Notes under the pieces: generated by a model
Database searches by the model: none
Seen by the model: the letters and a program-made list of their open reading frames with translations, nothing else
Told to the model about the DNA's origin: nothing
Shown here: positions 62,149 to 64,000 of the stretch, one piece after another
Numbering within the stretch: the stretch's first letter is position 1
Layout of the letters: each line of letters starts with the position of its first letter
Position numbers and translations under genes: made by a program
Origin: Companilactobacillus pabuli
GTDB taxonomy: Bacteria > Bacillota > Bacilli > Lactobacillales > Lactobacillaceae
Direction: 5' to 3'
NCBI RefSeq assembly: GCF_014058425.1
Contig: NZ_CP049366.1
Span: forward strand, 1,178,001 to 1,242,000
Length of the DNA: 64,000 nucleotides

Positions 62149-64000
62149 CATGATCACCAGCCTTATCATTAAACAGATATTCACGACCAGCCATAATCAT
62201 TGAGAACTCAAAGTCTAAATAATCACTAATTGACTTATCAAAATCTGCATCAGTAGGGATTTCATCGTTAAAGTAATAGAAACTATGCAACCATTCATCA
62301 GTTGGTTTAACCGTTGATTTAACACAGAATTTAGTCGGTGCTTCGACATTGCCACGCCAAACATCTAGTAAATATTGTTTACGATCCTTAACACGTGAAG
62401 TCGCAACCAGCCCAATATGTGGGCTAACCTCATAGCCATCATTACGAAAATCAATAAACTTAACTTCTTTGTTAGCCGGGTGCGGTTCATGAGCTGTAAA
62501 TACAGCAATAACCGGGTTAGTTCCAACTCGATAGAAAGTATTCGGATTGCACGTTATGACCCCTTCCAAAGTGTGATCCTTTAGAATTGCTTCTTTGTAT
62601 TGTCTTTCTGCTTTTGACTTACCAACCATAGTCGACTGTGGAACAATTACAGCAGCTCTTGCACAAGGTAATAAGCTATCAAGTAAATGTTTAATGAAGT
62701 TAATTTCGTACTGCGATGAATCCTTCGTTGACCCCTGAGAATATGGTGGATTCATCATACCAACGGTAGACATTGTCTCTGTCTGGAGCTTTGCAGCCGG
62801 TTGTTGCAAGAAATCTTCATTCTTCAGATTTGACTTACCATCACCACGGAGAATCATATTCGTTGTAGCAATAGTAAACATGTAATCTTGTAATTCAATT
62901 CCATATAGCTGATTACGACGAATATCACGTCGCTGCTGGTCATCAGAGGCCTGTTTAAGCATATTGTGCATTGCAGCGATTAGAAAGCCAGCAGTCCCAC
63001 AAGTAGGGTCAAATACATGGTCGGTAGGTTTTAGGTCTACAAGGTCACAAAACAGCTCTGTGATATGCTTAGGCGTCAAAATAATACCTAAACTTTGCCC
63101 GTCACCACCTGAATAACTCATAAATTTACCATAGAACCGACCCAGATAGTCCTCTGTAGAGTTGGTATAACGAATATCTTGATAAATAGTACGATTGATA
63201 AACTCGGTGTAATAACGTAATGGAGTCATACCAAGTCGAGCATCTTTAGTATTCAGCTTAGCTGAATCCTTGATGATGCTGAATTGACTCAATAACTTAT
63301 CTAACTTGGTCTGTGGTTGGACATTAGAACGCCGCAAATTAGATTTAATGGCGTCCATTAGCTTATCTCCGTCAGTAGTAACCGTATCGCCGGTTAATGA
63401 ATCAATGCTAAAATTACGTGCTTCTCCTTCACGCAAAGCTAAAAGAATACCAGATACGACCAACGGTTTATCAACATCTTTTAACTGACCGTATGTCCGT
63501 AAATTCTCGTGAAGTTGTGCAGCATCTTTAAGAATGTCGGCAGTAGTCTTTTCCTCGTTGGTATCCTCATGAAGGACTTCTTTTAGATAGTATTCATCAA
63601 TGTTTTTCTCGTTAAAACTAATAAAAGACTCAACGTCTGGTAGCACATCATAGTCACCACGTTCGTTAACAAACATTGGGGTGATTTTATGCATCTTTTC
63701 ATTACCCGAAACACCAAAAGCAAAGCACTTCTTATACGAAGTACGTTCCAAAATATGCCGAGCATAATGCAACGCACCATTTAACGCATATTTAGGAACA
63801 ATCACCGGATCATCAGTCGTAATAACATCGTGATCAGTATAAACATGATTGGAAATATCAGCCTTATCTTCAATCACCAGCAAATAGTCCTTTACGACCC
63901 CAACATACTCAGGATAACCAGATTTCCTATTTAATTTTTTACTAGCAGTATGAAGTGCATCATCAATATTTTTTATGTGAGAGCTTTGATAGTCCAAATC
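62135..64000 (-). CDS. BcgI-like fused nuclease / N6-adenine methylase subunit, cut by window end
   Basis: At least 621 aa, open to the last base of the window, so its start lies outside. N-terminal part: YPEYVGVVKDYLLVIEDKAD, a D...ExK pattern (VIEDK) of PD-(D/E)XK nucleases near residue 20-50. C-terminal two thirds: HsdM-like N6-adenine methylase with LTPKHITELFCDLVDL, motif I FDPTCGTAGFL and motif IV NPPYSQGS. Nuclease plus methylase in one chain together with a separate S subunit fits the type IIB BcgI family (A subunit ~640 aa), which cuts on both sides of its site. If the start lies just outside, only a few residues are missing. Confidence 0.86.
   Translation of the reverse strand, partial: DLDYQSSHIKNIDDALHTASKKLNRKSGYPEYVGVVKDYLLVIEDKADISNHVYTDHDVITTDDPVIVPKYALNGALHYARHILERTSYKKCFAFGVSGNEKMHKITPMFVNERGDYDVLPDVESFISFNEKNIDEYYLKEVLHEDTNEEKTTADILKDAAQLHENLRTYGQLKDVDKPLVVSGILLALREGEARNFSIDSLTGDTVTTDGDKLMDAIKSNLRRSNVQPQTKLDKLLSQFSIIKDSAKLNTKDARLGMTPLRYYTEFINRTIYQDIRYTNSTEDYLGRFYGKFMSYSGGDGQSLGIILTPKHITELFCDLVDLKPTDHVFDPTCGTAGFLIAAMHNMLKQASDDQQRRDIRRNQLYGIELQDYMFTIATTNMILRGDGKSNLKNEDFLQQPAAKLQTETMSTVGMMNPPYSQGSTKDSSQYEINFIKHLLDSLLPCARAAVIVPQSTMVGKSKAERQYKEAILKDHTLEGVITCNPNTFYRVGTNPVIAVFTAHEPHPANKEVKFIDFRNDGYEVSPHIGLVATSRVKDRKQYLLDVWRGNVEAPTKFCVKSTVKPTDEWLHSFYYFNDEIPTDADFDKSISDYLDFEFSMIMAGREYLFNDKAGDHDETD

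Noticed and set aside
61045-64000. Ordinary type I restriction-modification system
   Set aside because: The methylase chain carries a nuclease-like N-terminus and the specificity protein has the BcgI-B type double ending; no HsdR is in view. Kept as type IIB-like.

Overview
The window looks like chromosome of a low-GC lactobacillus (Lactobacillaceae; a Companilactobacillus-like species is my best guess). The evidence is the AT-rich composition, strong GGAGG ribosome sites with frequent TTG starts, SLAP (S-layer type) wall modules, maltose phosphorylase with beta-phosphoglucomutase, beta-glucoside PTS cassettes and class III fructose-bisphosphatase. The genus is inference; the family is fairly safe. 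I found no rRNA, tRNA, CRISPR array, insertion sequence or prophage.

Region 1 (1-10.2 kb): a truncated Cof-type phosphatase, an aldo/keto reductase, an esterase and a VanZ-like protein. Then comes a tight leftward operon (lipoprotein binding protein, ATPase, fused double permease, glycerophosphodiester phosphodiesterase). It is divergent from a regulator in which a LacI-type repressor is fused to a whole solute-binding-protein domain, with a 20-bp perfect palindrome between them.

Region 2 (10.2-24 kb): a secreted family-8 polysaccharide lyase with a perfect cre site upstream, then two beta-glucoside cassettes: LacI regulator, PTS EIIBCA and 6-phospho-beta-glucosidase; and 6-phospho-beta-glucosidase plus RpiR regulator divergent from a second EIIBCA. 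A short-chain dehydrogenase and a secreted SLAP/CAP-like protein follow.

Region 3 (24-41 kb): metal and stress functions and the cell surface. It holds a CDF metal transporter, a frameshifted PTS EIIB, an ABC-F protein, a TSUP exporter, an orphan PTS EIIC, a standalone EAL protein, an NADH oxidase/peroxidase-type flavoprotein, three paralogues of an iron-sulfur-biosynthesis-like protein (two with Fur/PerR-like boxes), two GH25 muramidases with SLAP-like modules, and a P-type cation ATPase behind what looks like a yybP-ykoY manganese riboswitch.

Region 4 (41-46 kb): a 367-base gap with an unexplained, strongly folded ~71-nt element, a hexose-phosphate/glycerol-3-phosphate family transporter with its own 18-bp operator, a HAD phosphatase and class III FBPase.

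Region 5 (46-59.3 kb): a complete maltose/maltodextrin regulon, all leftward: MalR, two GH13 enzymes, MalEFG, a DUF624 protein, an MsmK-type ATPase, maltose phosphorylase, beta-phosphoglucomutase and aldose epimerase. Two matching MalR-type operators (one the exact reverse complement of the other) and a perfect cre overlapping the malE -35 tie it together. Maltose imported by the ABC system would be split to glucose and beta-glucose-1-phosphate, then to glucose-6-phosphate.

Region 6 (59.5-64 kb): a processive family-2 glycosyltransferase, then a BcgI-like restriction-modification pair (specificity subunit, and a nuclease-methylase running off the window) with a 24-nt inverted repeat at the end of the specificity gene.
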